Assembly: GCF_014204945.1 (NCBI RefSeq)
Contig: NZ_JACHMN010000001.1
Span: 62,001 to 126,000 of the forward strand
Source: Allocatelliglobosispora scoriae
GTDB taxonomy: Bacteria; Actinomycetota; Actinomycetes; Mycobacteriales; Micromonosporaceae
Direction of reading: 5' to 3'
Length of the DNA stretch: 64,000 nucleotides
Part shown: positions 52,527 to 61,555 of the stretch, piece after piece
Position numbering within the stretch: the first letter of the stretch is position 1
How the letters are laid out: each line of letters starts with the position of its first letter
Notes under the pieces: model-generated
Told to the model about the DNA's origin: nothing
What the model saw: only the letters and a program-made list of their open reading frames with translations
Database searches by the model: none
Made by a program: the position numbers and the translations under genes

Positions 52527-53432
52527 ATGACATCGAACAACAAGGCCAAGGTGCTGGTCACCGGGGCAACCGGAATGCAGGGCGGCGCCGTCGCCCACGC
52601 GCTCCTGCGCGCCGGACACCCCGTCACCGCGCTGGTGCGCAACCCCTCCTCGGCCCCCGCCCAGGCCCTGGCCGCCCAGGGTGTCGTCCTGGCCACCGGG
52701 GACCTAGAGGACGTCGCCTCCCTGCAGGCGGCCAGCGTCGGACACGACGCGGTCTTCTCGGTGCAGCTGGCCAGCATCGACCCGGCCGATCCCGCCGAGT
52801 CCCGCCAGGCCGGCAACATCGTCACCGCGGCCCAGCGCGCCGGCATCACTCAGCTCCTGCACACGTCGGTGTCGGCGACCGGGTGGCGCACCCAGCACCC
52901 GCAGGTGGAAGTGACCGACCCCGTGATGAAGGAGTACTGGAACCAGAAAGAGGAGACCGAGGAAGTGATCCGGCGCTCAGGGCTGCAGCGCTGGACCATC
53001 TTCAAGCCCGCCTGGTACATGGAGAACTTCCTCTCGCCCCGGCGGGAGTACATGTTGCCCGAGCTGCCTCAAGGCAAGCTGGTCACCGCTATGAGCCCGC
53101 AGACGGCGCTGGCGCTCATCTGCGCCGACGACCTCGGCGCCGCTGTCGCCGCCGCCGTCGCCGAGCCCGACAGGTTCCACGAAGCCGAAATCGAGCTCGC
53201 CAGCGACGCGCTGACGTACCCGCAGATGGCCGAAGTCCTTTCCCGGGTCACCGGCCGCGAGTTCAAGGCCGACTTCATCTCTCTGGAGGAGCGGGAGCAG
53301 CGCTCTGGCGCATCCGCAGCGTTCGGCGACGTCTTCAACGACCGTATCGGCTACCCTGCACGTCCCCACCACGCCGCCGCCTACGGCCTGACCATGACGA
53401 CCTTCGCGCAGTGGGCAGCGCGACAGGACTAG
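52527..53432 (+). CDS. NmrA-like NAD(P)-binding oxidoreductase
   Basis: A 301-aa atypical SDR. VLVTGATGMQGGAVAHALLR is the GxxGxxG site; no YxxxK active site is evident. LIEEx-type MEELx motifs and the C-terminal EVLSRVTGREFKADFI match the NmrA/HSCARG group, which bind NADP(H) and sense redox state or reduce quinones. It follows the MDR oxidoreductase by 113 bases, so the two probably form one TetR-controlled unit. Confidence 0.8.
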   Translation: MTSNNKAKVLVTGATGMQGGAVAHALLRAGHPVTALVRNPSSAPAQALAAQGVVLATGDLEDVASLQAASVGHDAVFSVQLASIDPADPAESRQAGNIVTAAQRAGITQLLHTSVSATGWRTQHPQVEVTDPVMKEYWNQKEETEEVIRRSGLQRWTIFKPAWYMENFLSPRREYMLPELPQGKLVTAMSPQTALALICADDLGAAVAAAVAEPDRFHEAEIELASDALTYPQMAEVLSRVTGREFKADFISLEEREQRSGASAAFGDVFNDRIGYPARPHHAAAYGLTMTTFAQWAARQD

Positions 53433-53535
53433 CGCACCGTGATTGCCTGAACGCAGCAGTCCGACGAGCAGCCCGCTCCTGCGGTACTGCTTCCGGGCCG
53501 CTCAACAATCCATCGCCTCCCGAACAAGATCAAAA

Positions 53536-53564
53536 AGGGGGGCGTCCTCACGGGTGCCACCCCT
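53536..53564. terminator. Probable terminator
   Basis: AGGGGGGC pairs with GCCACCCCT (one G-A mismatch) over a 12-base loop. It lies 100 bases after the NmrA-like stop and before the convergent recombinase gene. Confidence 0.5.
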
Positions 53565-53660
53565 AGGCCCGGTCGGCTCATCCGAGGGCATGGTCGATCG
53601 GCCTGCGGCAAGCTGACGGCAGGTCAGCTTCCGTGAGCGTCTCACCAGCCTGGGCGAGGC

Positions 53661-54671
53661 TCAGGGTGGTGCCGCGCCGAATGAGCGGGCGGTGATCCAC
53701 ACGTGGCCGCGTAGCTCCTGCACCGCCAGCAGGTCCATGCCGGACAGGTAAAGCTGCGAGGCGCAGTAGTGGCGCAGCACGTGCGGAGTTAGCCGGCCCG
53801 CCCACGAGGGCAGGAACTCCAGCGCGGCTAGGGCCAGCGCATCGCGGAAGCCGTCATCGGTCAGCCGCATGCAGCTGCAGTCGCGGTTGTGCCGCTCCGA
53901 CAGGAACAGCGGCGCTCTGAGCCGGTATGGGTCGTCACCGAACAGACCCCAGATGTCCTCGATGTACCAGCGCAGCAGCACGTCGGCTCCGTTGATCAGC
54001 GGCGTCATCCGCTGCCGCGCGCCGCTGCCGCGCGATCCTTTCCCGGCCCGGATGTGCAGCTTGCCGAATCGGCCCAGCTCCCAGTGCACGTCGGTCAGAT
54101 CGAGCTGGCAGGTCTCGTTCACCCGAGGGCCGACCTTCTCCATCAGCCGCGCCATGGCGTAACTGCGGGCCGCGACACGGTACTTCCGGCAGGTCAGCAA
54201 GCTCTCGCGCCAGCCAGCGAACAAACGCTGCATCTCCGCCGCGGTCGGCGGGATTCGCAGCGACCCCACGCGCTGGCCGCGAGGACGGTTCATCTCATCG
54301 ATCGGGCACTGCACCGTCAGACCCGTCAGCGCGTGCAGCTCGACGGCGTACCGCAGATCGAGGAACGCGAAGTAGGTCGTGATCGCCTGCGCCCGCATGA
54401 TCTTCGTCATCTGCGCTGCTTCTCGCATGACCCTGGCGAAGTAGAAGTCGGCGTCCTCAGGCTCCATCTCCCACAACGGCCGCCCGAACCACGTCCGCAC
54501 GTGATCGAGATGGCCCACATCGCCCCGGATCGAACTGTCGACCAATCCCGAGGATGCCCGCGCAAGGATGAAACCGGCCAGCACATCTACCTCGAACAGC
54601 TCGATCTGCTCCGGCGTCGCCGGCATACGCCGAGCGGCAAGGTCACGAACTACGGCCAGCGGCATCGACAC
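53661..54671 (-). pseudogene. Tyrosine recombinase, C-terminus truncated
   Basis: A 336-aa phage-integrase family protein. The N-terminal SAM-like core-binding domain is followed by the catalytic domain with the first Arg in VGPRVNETCQL and the HxxR box in LTPHVLRHYCASQL, then LRGHVW. After VWITARSFGAAPP it stops, and the nucleophilic Tyr segment (normally ...TTxxYxH) is absent in this frame and not found in the others. The enzyme should not be able to cleave DNA. It may once have moved a genomic island; attachment sites were not identified and no tRNA gene lies in the window. Confidence 0.75.
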
Positions 54672-54759
54672 CTCGCGGTTCAGTCAGAACGGCGAAAACA
54701 TGCCTAAACTGTAGATTCGTCAGAAATACTGACGAAAGTTCAGCCACACGAAAGAGCTA

Positions 54760-55170
54760 TCAAGCCCGCCGAAACACTAAGTCCTGCAACAGGCCCACCA
54801 GCAGCGCGAATGAGCCACTCCTACGAACTCTCGGGATATCTGCCAACGCCGGGGGCAGCGTCGGCCACCGTTCCGGCACGCCGTGCAGGATCACGCGAGG
54901 GACCGATCCGTAGTACTCGCCCGCGTGCTGCTGTACCTGGGCCGCTGGTACCCACGTTGTCAGCAGCGCCCGTAGTGGCGAGCCGCGGAACGCGGTGTAG
55001 ATCCACGCGACACCGGCGTGCCAGCCGTCGTCCTTCCCCCACACGATCAGCGACGCTGCGACGCCGCGCGCACCGTCGGCCACACCGTGCACGGTCACCA
55101 ATGGCGGCACATCCGGCACCATCCCTGCCAGCAGTTCCGCCGACGGCATCGGGCCGTAGAGCTCAGCCAT
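54760..55170 (-). CDS. Hypothetical protein (136 aa)
   Basis: The protein starts MAELYGPMPSAELLAGMVPD; an in-frame GTG two codons upstream is possible. It has alternating strands and helices (VAASLIVWGKDDGWHAGVAW, YTAFRGSPLRALL) and no recognised motif. It lies between the recombinase and a phosphotransferase gene on the other strand. Composition is ordinary for the genome. Confidence 0.55.
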   Translation of the reverse strand: MAELYGPMPSAELLAGMVPDVPPLVTVHGVADGARGVAASLIVWGKDDGWHAGVAWIYTAFRGSPLRALLTTWVPAAQVQQHAGEYYGSVPRVILHGVPERWPTLPPALADIPRVRRSGSFALLVGLLQDLVFRRA

Positions 55171-55354
55171 GGCCACCGATCACAACCAAACTGCTGGCGG
55201 ACTCAGCAGCGCTGCCCATGGAAATCGACAAGGTTCTTCGCTTCTAAGCGCCCTGCCACCGGATTCGCTGAAGACCACCAGGGGATGCGGACATTGCGTG
55301 TGTCCGCACGGCGTACCGGTCGCCGATCAGTCGGCCCACGGCATGATGTGAGGC

Positions 55355-56344
55355 ATGGACTTTAGTCCCGTTGAACGCGAAAACGGCTCGTTTCAGCAGT
55401 CGGTGACCGCAGACCAGATCATCAGCATGTGCCGCCGGATCTTCGGAGACGGCGCTGGCGTCGTCTCGGCCGACGAACTCGGCAACGGCATGTACAACAA
55501 CACTTACCGGGTCGACGTCGCCGATGTGGGGCCGGTGATTCTGCGGGTCGCCCCCGAGCCGAGCCGACAGTTCGGCAGCGAGCGCGAGCTGATGCGCAGC
55601 GAGTACGCCAGCGTGCCGTTCTTCGCCCCGATCGCCCCTCTGGTGCCGCGCACCCTCGGCGCGGACTTCACCCATGAGGTCATCGGCCGGGATTTCCTGT
55701 TCCAGACGCTGCTGCCCGGCAGGCCGGTGCCGCAGGCTCTCGGCGGCTATGACCGGCAGCTGTGGCCCTCGCTGTACCGAGATCTCGGCACGATCGCCGC
55801 CAAGATTCACGCGGTGCGGGGGCCGGCGTTCGGGAGCATCCGCAACCCGCAGTTCGCCAGGTGGAGCGACGCCTTCGTCGCCCTGCTCGACGGTCTCGCA
55901 GCCGACGTCGACAGCGTCGGGCTTGACTCCGCCGATATCCGGCAGGTCGCCTCGATCGCGGGGAAGCAGCAGGCCGTGCTCGACGAGATCACTGAGCCAC
56001 GGCTGCTGCACGGCGACCTGTGGACGGTCAACGTCATGCTCGTCGAGGACGCGCCGCAGCCCACGATCACCGGCGTTTTCGACAACGACCGCACCCTGTG
56101 GGGCGACCCGGCCGCCGACTGGACGATCCGTATGGCGGCCAAGAAGCCCGGCACCGAGCGCGACGCTTTCTGGGAGACCTACGGCGCACCGTCAACGACG
56201 CCGGGCGCGGCGATCCGTTCGCTGTTCTACGAGGCCCGCCATGTCGCCGCCATCCGGCTGGAACGCCACCGCCTCGGCAAGACCGAGGACGTGCCGGAAA
56301 CCTACGGCCAGATGCGCGACATCATCGAGAAGTTCCACGCCTGA
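55355..56344 (+). CDS. APH-family phosphotransferase
   Basis: A 329-aa protein with an APH/ChoK fold. The catalytic loop is LLHGDLWTVNVMLV (His219-Gly-Asp221, Asn225), followed by GVFDNDRTLWGDP (Asp243/Asp245) for metal. The N-lobe has GNGMYNNTYRVDVA and VILRVAPE (candidate Lys replaced by Arg in VILR). It probably phosphorylates a small molecule; substrate unknown. It stands alone. Confidence 0.8.
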   Translation: MDFSPVERENGSFQQSVTADQIISMCRRIFGDGAGVVSADELGNGMYNNTYRVDVADVGPVILRVAPEPSRQFGSERELMRSEYASVPFFAPIAPLVPRTLGADFTHEVIGRDFLFQTLLPGRPVPQALGGYDRQLWPSLYRDLGTIAAKIHAVRGPAFGSIRNPQFARWSDAFVALLDGLAADVDSVGLDSADIRQVASIAGKQQAVLDEITEPRLLHGDLWTVNVMLVEDAPQPTITGVFDNDRTLWGDPAADWTIRMAAKKPGTERDAFWETYGAPSTTPGAAIRSLFYEARHVAAIRLERHRLGKTEDVPETYGQMRDIIEKFHA

Positions 56345-56377
56345 CCAGAGGACCCGGTGCGATTGACGGGGCTTGGC

Positions 56378-56690
56378 TCAGGTGAGCGGCATCGCTTCGG
56401 CGACCTCGGCGACAAATCGTTCCTGCGTATGGACGTAGGCGCGGTAGTCGAGATCGTTTAGGAGTGTCGGCGGCTGGTCGAGAAGGTGCAGGCCGGCCGC
56501 GACGAGGAAGGTGCGGATGGTGGCGTCTGCTCCGCGCTTGCGGCGCGGCGCCTGATTGAGCAGGTAGGCGGTGTTGAGCCACTCACAGGAGGCGTCGGCA
56601 CGCTCGTCGTACCTCCTGGCGATCAGGGCCATGGCCGCGTGGAAGATCTCATTTCGCTGCGCTGCTGAGGCGTTGGCGGTGTAGAGGCCT
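56378..56690 (-). pseudogene. Unidentified gene fragment
   Basis: The frame reads GGLYTANASAAQRNEIFHAA then MALIARRYDERADASCEWLN and ends at 56378 with EVAEAMPLT. It is a good helical protein end but has no start; it joins the ATP-grasp start by an abrupt junction near 56690. The family is not recognised. Confidence 0.4.
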
Positions 56691-56808
56691 CCCACCGATC
56701 TGGCTGGGTCACCGCCCAGACCTGATCGCATCGGGCTGCGGCGGCCTCGGTGATCGCGGTGGACTCCGGCCCGGATGCCTCCAGCTGCAGGACTCGCCGA
56801 CCAGTCAT
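56691..56808 (-). pseudogene. ATP-grasp ligase N-terminal fragment
   Basis: ATG at 56808 in an ATGA overlap with the amidinotransferase stop. The product begins MTGRRVLQLEASGPESTAIT then EAAAARCDQVWAVTQPDRW, the first strand and nucleotide-fold start of ATP-grasp ligases from peptide natural-product clusters. After about 39 residues the similarity ends and the frame passes into an unrelated fragment. Confidence 0.55.
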
Positions 56809-57333
56809 GACAGGTAGTCGTCGCACGCTCCGTCACGGTGGGTGTCGAGGATGAAGCAGTGGAATCCGCCGCCGAACAGCCGCCGGTGGCGGTGCCGGAC
56901 CGGGATCGTGGTGAAGCCTTCGGCGTCCAGCAGTCTCCGCAGGCCGGTGCGCTGCTCGTTGACGAGCACCTGTTCGGTGTCGACGGACAGGACGTTCAGG
57001 TCGATGTAGAGGCTGTTCAAGACGAGGTCGGTGTTGTCGTACTCGGGGAACGCGCCTGGGCCGGGCTCAGGAGGGACGATGAACTTCCAGCCTTGCAGCG
57101 CCCGTGGGCAGCATCGCGCGGAGCCCTTCGTGTCGGGCGAGAAATACGCCGGGTGTGAGGGCAAACAGCATGCTGTCGATGTGGTTGTCGGCCATACGAT
57201 GCACGCGGTGGATGCGGTACCGGCCATCCAGATGGCGGACCAGCCAGGTCAGCGCCATCTCGTGATTGGCGTGGGCGACGTTGACCACCAGATCGCGGCC
57301 CAGGCGCAGCACCTGGGCTCCGTCGAGCATCAT
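56805..57333 (-). pseudogene. Amidinotransferase C-terminal fragment, frameshifted
   Basis: LDGAQVLRLGRDLVVNVAHA, RMADNHIDSMLFALTPGVFL (catalytic His region) and, in a second frame after a one-base loss near 57107, WKFIVPPEPGPGAFPEYDN then GGGFHCFILDTHRDG (catalytic Cys in the GGxxHC-type loop). These are glycine/inosamine-phosphate amidinotransferase motifs. About the first half of the enzyme is missing at 57333. With the coupled ATP-grasp fragment it represents a decayed natural-product locus. Confidence 0.75.
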
Positions 57334-57566
57334 CTCAATGCGGATCGCAGCGGATCACAGCTCGCGCTGATCGCGCGCTGGCGATGAAGCGGCACCTAGT
57401 CGATCATCGATGAGATCGGCCGCCTCTGACCTCGGCACAGAACGCGGACTCACGGTCAATATTTGTTGGATCCCATCCGCTACGGAAATCGTCCCCACAC
57501 GAGTGGGCCCGCCGCTGCGAGTCCGGCCCTATGGTGACGCGACCGATCGGGTAGCAGGGAGGGACC

Positions 57567-59153
57567 GTGGCGGTCGACAGCGCAGTCGAGCAGATCCTCA
57601 CCAGTGGCGCCATCGCGTTCGTCACTGGACTGGAACGCGAGTTCCGGGCCCAGCGGCGCCAGCTCCTGCGGGACAGGCAGGACCGGGCCGACCGCCTCGC
57701 CTCCGGAGGCGCCCTGGACTTCCCCACCCGTACCGCGTCGCTGCGAGCCGATCCCGACTGGCGGGTCCGCGCCCCGGCACACGACCTGGTGGACCGGCGG
57801 GTGGAGATCGCCGGCCCGGCGGAGAACCGGAAGCTCGCGATCAACGCGCTCAACTCCGGTGCGCAGGTGTGGGTGGCCGACCTGGAGGATGCGACTTCTC
57901 CGACCTGGGCGAACATCATCAACAGCCAGGTGAATCTGCGGGACGCGGTCTCGGGCACCATCGAGTACACGTCGCCGGAGGGCAGGCTCTACCGGCCGGA
58001 CGGCTCCACTGCGGTGATCGTGGTACGCCCCCGCGGCTGGCACCTGCCCGAGAGGCACGTACGGGTCGACGGCGTCGCGGCCTCGGCCAGCCTGGTCGAC
58101 TTCGGGCTCTACTTCTTCCACTGCGCCCGAGCCCTGCTGGAGCGGGGCAGCGGACCCTACTTCTATCTGCCCAAGCTGGAGGGCCAGGCTGATGCCCGGC
58201 TGTGGAACGACGTCTTCCAGTACGCGCAGGACACCCTCGGCATTCCCCGGGGCAGCGTCCGGGCCGCCGGTCTGATCGAGGACATCTGCGCGGCGTTCGA
58301 GATGCCGGAGATCCTCTACGAGCTGCGCGACCACACGGCAGGGCTCACCGCCGGGCGCTGGGACTACCTGTTCAGCATCGCCAGGAACTTCCGCAACCAG
58401 CCGGAGTTCGTGCTGCCCGACCGGGCCGAGATCACGATGGACGTCCCGTTCCTGCAGGCCTACACCGCGCTGCTGGTGCAGGCCTGCCACGAGCGGGGAG
58501 CGCACGCGATCGGCGGGGTGGCCGCGCAGATCCCGCAGCGGGGCGACCCGGCCGCCAACGCCCGAGCGATGGCGGCGGTCCGGGCCGACAAGCAGCGTGA
58601 GGTCGGCGAGGGCTTCGACGGGACCTGGGTGATCCACCCGGATTACGTACCCGTCTGCGCCGAGACCTTCGACCTGTGCCTGCGGGGCCGACCGCATCAG
58701 ATCGAGCGGCGGGGACTCCGCGTCGAACCGCGGGCCGACGCCCTCCTCGGGGTCGACCGGCTCGCGATGCGGGTGACCGAGCGCGGGCTGCGGTCCAATG
58801 TGGCCGTGTCGCTGACCTACCTGGAGTGCTGGCTGCGGGGGAGGGGGTCGGTCGGCGTTGCCGGGCTCATGGAGGGGACGGCGACGGTCGAGATAGCGCG
58901 GTCCCAGATCTGGCAGTGGATCCGGCACGGCGTCACGCTGGCCGACGGACGCCGGGTGACCGAGGACCTGGTCCGGGACATCCTCGCTGAGGAGGTCGGC
59001 GGGCGTCGCCCCTATGCGAGGGCTGCCGCGCTCTTCGAGGAGATCACCCTCGGTGCGGACTTTCCGGCCTTCCTCACCATTCCCGGCTACGAACGGCTGC
59101 TGGAGGTGGCGGGCTCCGATGACACGACAATCAGCGTTCCGGCTCACCTGTAG
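57567..59153 (+). CDS. Malate-synthase-like protein lacking the catalytic Asp
   Basis: A 528-aa protein of the malate synthase A family. Conserved parts are WVADLEDATSPTWANI, VVRPRGWHLPERHVR (substrate Arg), AGLIEDICAAFEMPEILYEL (metal Glu), GRWDYLFSIARN (metal Asp) and the C-terminal GVAGLMEGTATVEIARSQIW. In characterised malate synthases the last motif is MED and its Asp is the base that deprotonates acetyl-CoA; here residue 437 is Gly (GGG codon at 58875). GTG start with GGGAGG upstream. It is the first gene of an operon with ACP, reductase and ligase genes, so it may catalyse a different Claisen- or lyase-type reaction, or bind an acyl-thioester without normal turnover. Confidence 0.85.
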   Translation: MAVDSAVEQILTSGAIAFVTGLEREFRAQRRQLLRDRQDRADRLASGGALDFPTRTASLRADPDWRVRAPAHDLVDRRVEIAGPAENRKLAINALNSGAQVWVADLEDATSPTWANIINSQVNLRDAVSGTIEYTSPEGRLYRPDGSTAVIVVRPRGWHLPERHVRVDGVAASASLVDFGLYFFHCARALLERGSGPYFYLPKLEGQADARLWNDVFQYAQDTLGIPRGSVRAAGLIEDICAAFEMPEILYELRDHTAGLTAGRWDYLFSIARNFRNQPEFVLPDRAEITMDVPFLQAYTALLVQACHERGAHAIGGVAAQIPQRGDPAANARAMAAVRADKQREVGEGFDGTWVIHPDYVPVCAETFDLCLRGRPHQIERRGLRVEPRADALLGVDRLAMRVTERGLRSNVAVSLTYLECWLRGRGSVGVAGLMEGTATVEIARSQIWQWIRHGVTLADGRRVTEDLVRDILAEEVGGRRPYARAAALFEEITLGADFPAFLTIPGYERLLEVAGSDDTTISVPAHL

Positions 59154-59160
59154 CAGCGGG

Positions 59161-59958
59161 ATGTTCACCCAACTCCAGCTCAAGCCGCGATTCATGCTGT
59201 CCGTGGCGTTCATCGGCTGGTCCGGCTGGCTGGCCGAGCACGCGGTGTCGCATGCCCGGCTCATCCAGCACTACCGCACGGGGTTCGTCCCGATCGGGTT
59301 CGTCGTGACCTACGTGGAGCCGCTGACGTTCTTCGACTCTGCCGCACTCACCATCCGCACCCGGGTCGCGACCTGGAATCCGCGCCGCTTCCACACCTTC
59401 CAAGAGATCAACACCGACGTGTATGCCGACGACGGCCGGCACGTCGCCATGGTCTACCTGCAGGAGGTGTGCGTACGCATCGAATCGGACCAGACCCTCG
59501 CCGCGCTGCCGGGCCGGGTCTCCGACGAGCTGGCCCCGATGATCCTGGACTCCGACCGGGAGGGCGCACCGGTCCCCAGGCTGCTGAACCGCCCCCGGCG
59601 CGAACCCGCCGCCGGCTGGGAGCCCCTGGGCGAGCACCGCCACGACTTCGTCGTCTACCGCCACGCCTGCGAGGTGGCCGACCAGTGGTACTCCGAGCAC
59701 GTTCCGGACTATATCGGGGCGAGCCGGGAGGCGATGGTCCTCACCCAGCTCCCGCGTCGGCCGGGGCTGCTGCCGGGCGTCGCCAACCGGATGGAGAGCA
59801 TCACGATCGGACTGCGGCAGCCCTTCGCGTTCTTCGACTCCGGGCAGGTGTCGACCAGGGCCTTCCGCCGCGGCGACGAGGTCATATTCACCCATGACCT
59901 GCTGACGGCGGCCGGCACCAGCGCCGGTGACGCCGTCGAGGTCTTCACATCGTCCTGA
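59161..59958 (+). CDS. Hotdog-fold (thioesterase/dehydratase-like) protein
   Basis: A 265-aa protein. FMLSVAFIGWSGWLAEHAVS, then GFVVTYVEPLTFFDSAALTI and TRVATWNPRRFHTFQEINTD have the helix-and-strand pattern of the first hotdog half of acyl-ACP thioesterase or FabZ-like enzymes; a weaker second half (AFFDSGQVSTRAFRRGDEVI) suggests a double hotdog. No clear catalytic HxxxxG was identified. It begins 7 bases after the malate-synthase-like stop. It could hydrate, dehydrate or release an ACP-bound acyl chain. Confidence 0.6.
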   Translation: MFTQLQLKPRFMLSVAFIGWSGWLAEHAVSHARLIQHYRTGFVPIGFVVTYVEPLTFFDSAALTIRTRVATWNPRRFHTFQEINTDVYADDGRHVAMVYLQEVCVRIESDQTLAALPGRVSDELAPMILDSDREGAPVPRLLNRPRREPAAGWEPLGEHRHDFVVYRHACEVADQWYSEHVPDYIGASREAMVLTQLPRRPGLLPGVANRMESITIGLRQPFAFFDSGQVSTRAFRRGDEVIFTHDLLTAAGTSAGDAVEVFTSS

Positions 59959-59970
59959 TGGGAGCTCGCC

Positions 59971-60234
59971 ATGACGTTCCGCTTCTCCGGGATCCTGCTG
60001 AGGTACGTCGGCTACCAGCAGAGACTCTCCTACGACTCGCCTACGGTCGGCGATGCGCTCGACGAGCTCCTCTCCGCACACCCCTCGCTGCGCGACGTGC
60101 TTCTGACACCCGAGGGGGCGATCCGGCGTACCCATCGGCTTGCTCTCAACGATGAGGTCGTGCCGAGCGATCTCACCCGGGAGTTGGGCGCGACCGACGT
60201 CGTGGAGGTCATGACCGCGGTGGCCGGTGGGTGA
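59971..60234 (+). CDS. MoaD/ThiS-like sulfur-carrier protein
   Basis: An 87-aa beta-grasp protein: FRFSGILLRYVGYQQRLSYD, VGDALDELLSAHPSLRDVLL, HRLALNDEVVPSDL, DVVEVMTAVAGG. The C-terminal Gly-Gly is what ThiS/MoaD-type carriers need for adenylation and thiocarboxylate formation. In this operon it could supply sulfur or be conjugated; the usual partner ThiF/MoeB-like E1 is not seen within the window but may lie beyond 64 kb. The start is 12 bases after the preceding stop. Confidence 0.8.
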   Translation: MTFRFSGILLRYVGYQQRLSYDSPTVGDALDELLSAHPSLRDVLLTPEGAIRRTHRLALNDEVVPSDLTRELGATDVVEVMTAVAGG

Positions 60235-60266
60235 CCGTGCCGACCGGCGATCCAGAGGAGGGGCCA

Positions 60267-60506
60267 ATGTCCACGGAAGCTCGACTGCGAGACGTCTTCG
60301 ACCGGGTTCTCGAACTCGACGAGACCATCCCCGACGGCGAACTGCGCTATCAGAAGACATCCGGCTGGGACTCCCTCGGCTCCGTGCTCCTCGTCGCGTC
60401 CATCGAGGACGAGTTCGGCGTCGAGATCGACATCGAGCGCTCCTTGACGATGGACACCTTCGCGGCGGCGGTGGGCGTACTGCGCGATCTCGGGGTGGAG
60501 GGGTGA
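60267..60506 (+). CDS. Acyl carrier protein
   Basis: A 79-aa ACP. The phosphopantetheine site is GWDSLGSVLLVASIEDEF with Ser in DSLGS, followed by VEIDIERSLTMDTF. The ATG at 60267 has GAGGAGG upstream and removes a 12-residue extension seen with an earlier start. It is a free-standing carrier for the acyl group handled by LuxE, InhA-like and FabG-like enzymes in the same operon. Confidence 0.9.
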   Translation: MSTEARLRDVFDRVLELDETIPDGELRYQKTSGWDSLGSVLLVASIEDEFGVEIDIERSLTMDTFAAAVGVLRDLGVEG

Positions 60507-61555
60507 TGTTCACGCTGCGCCAGGCGGACCGGGAAGCGCGACTCACCCCGCAGCTCACCGACCTGACCGGCTACCACCGGGCGGCGTGTCCCGGCTACGC
60601 GAACCTCCTGGCGGCGCTGGGCCATCCGGCGGGAACCAGCTACGAGCGGCCCGCCGACTTCGCGTGGCTGCCGGTGCGGCTGTTCAAGGAGCACCTGCTG
60701 ACCAGCGTACCGACCGGCGATGTGGCGGCGGTCCTCACCTCGTCCGGGACCACCGGCAGCGAACGCAGCCAGGTGACCCTGGACCTGGCGGCGGCCCACC
60801 GGCAGCGGTCCCACCTCATCGACACGCTGCGGTTCGTCGTCGGTCCGCGGCGGCTGCCGCTGCTGGTCGTCGACAGCCCCCGGGTCATCGCCGAGCAGCG
60901 CTCCTCCATCCGCGGGGCGACCGTCCTGGGGGTCCTCGGCGTGGGACGCGACCACGCCTTCGCCCTCGACCGCGACGGCGAGCTCGACCTCGCCGCCGTC
61001 ACGGGGTTCCTCGCCCGCCACGGCAGGCAGCCGTTCCTCATCTTCGGCTTCACCTATCTCGTCTGGTCGCAGCTCTACCCGGTAGCGGTCAGCCACGGCC
61101 TCGACCTGCGGGAAGCGCTGCTGCTGCACACCGGCGGCTGGAAGAAGCTCGCCGACATCGCGGTCTCACCGGCCCGGTTCCGGACTGCCTGGCGCGAAGC
61201 CGCCGGTCTGACCCGCGTCCAGAACTTCTACGGCATGGTCGAGCAGGGCGGGACGATCTACGTCGAGTCCCCCGATGGGCAGGGGCTGCACTGCCCGGAC
61301 ATCGCCGACGTGATCATCCGCGACCCGCGTACCTGGGCGGAAGCGCCGACCGGGACGGCCGGAGTGATCGAGGTCCTCAGCGTGGTGCCCCGATCGCACC
61401 CCGGCCACGTCCTGCTCACCGAGGACCTCGGCGTCGTCCACGGGATCGACGACGGGCAGTGGCCGGGCAAGCGCTTCGAGGTCCTGGGACGGCTGTCCCA
61501 GGCCGAACCCCGGGGATGCAGCGACACCCTGCTCGCAAGCGGAGACGCCCGATGA
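60506..61555 (+). CDS. LuxE-type acyl-protein synthetase/transferase
   Basis: A 349-aa adenylate-forming enzyme of the LuxE/PaaK family. The N-terminus RQADREARLTPQLTDLTGYH, the P-loop AVLTSSGTTGSERSQVTLD and FLIFGFTYLVWSQLYPVAV, then NFYGMVEQGGTIYVESPDGQ are typical of LuxE. It should activate a carboxylate as acyl-AMP and load it on the ACP encoded immediately upstream (TGATG overlap). Coupled at the other end to the InhA-like gene by ATGA. Confidence 0.85.
   Translation: MFTLRQADREARLTPQLTDLTGYHRAACPGYANLLAALGHPAGTSYERPADFAWLPVRLFKEHLLTSVPTGDVAAVLTSSGTTGSERSQVTLDLAAAHRQRSHLIDTLRFVVGPRRLPLLVVDSPRVIAEQRSSIRGATVLGVLGVGRDHAFALDRDGELDLAAVTGFLARHGRQPFLIFGFTYLVWSQLYPVAVSHGLDLREALLLHTGGWKKLADIAVSPARFRTAWREAAGLTRVQNFYGMVEQGGTIYVESPDGQGLHCPDIADVIIRDPRTWAEAPTGTAGVIEVLSVVPRSHPGHVLLTEDLGVVHGIDDGQWPGKRFEVLGRLSQAEPRGCSDTLLASGDAR

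Noticed and set aside
57480-59264. A 594-codon minus-strand frame antisense to the malate-synthase-like gene
   Set aside because: Opposite-strand shadow of a clear family member, without a ribosome site or recognisable motif.
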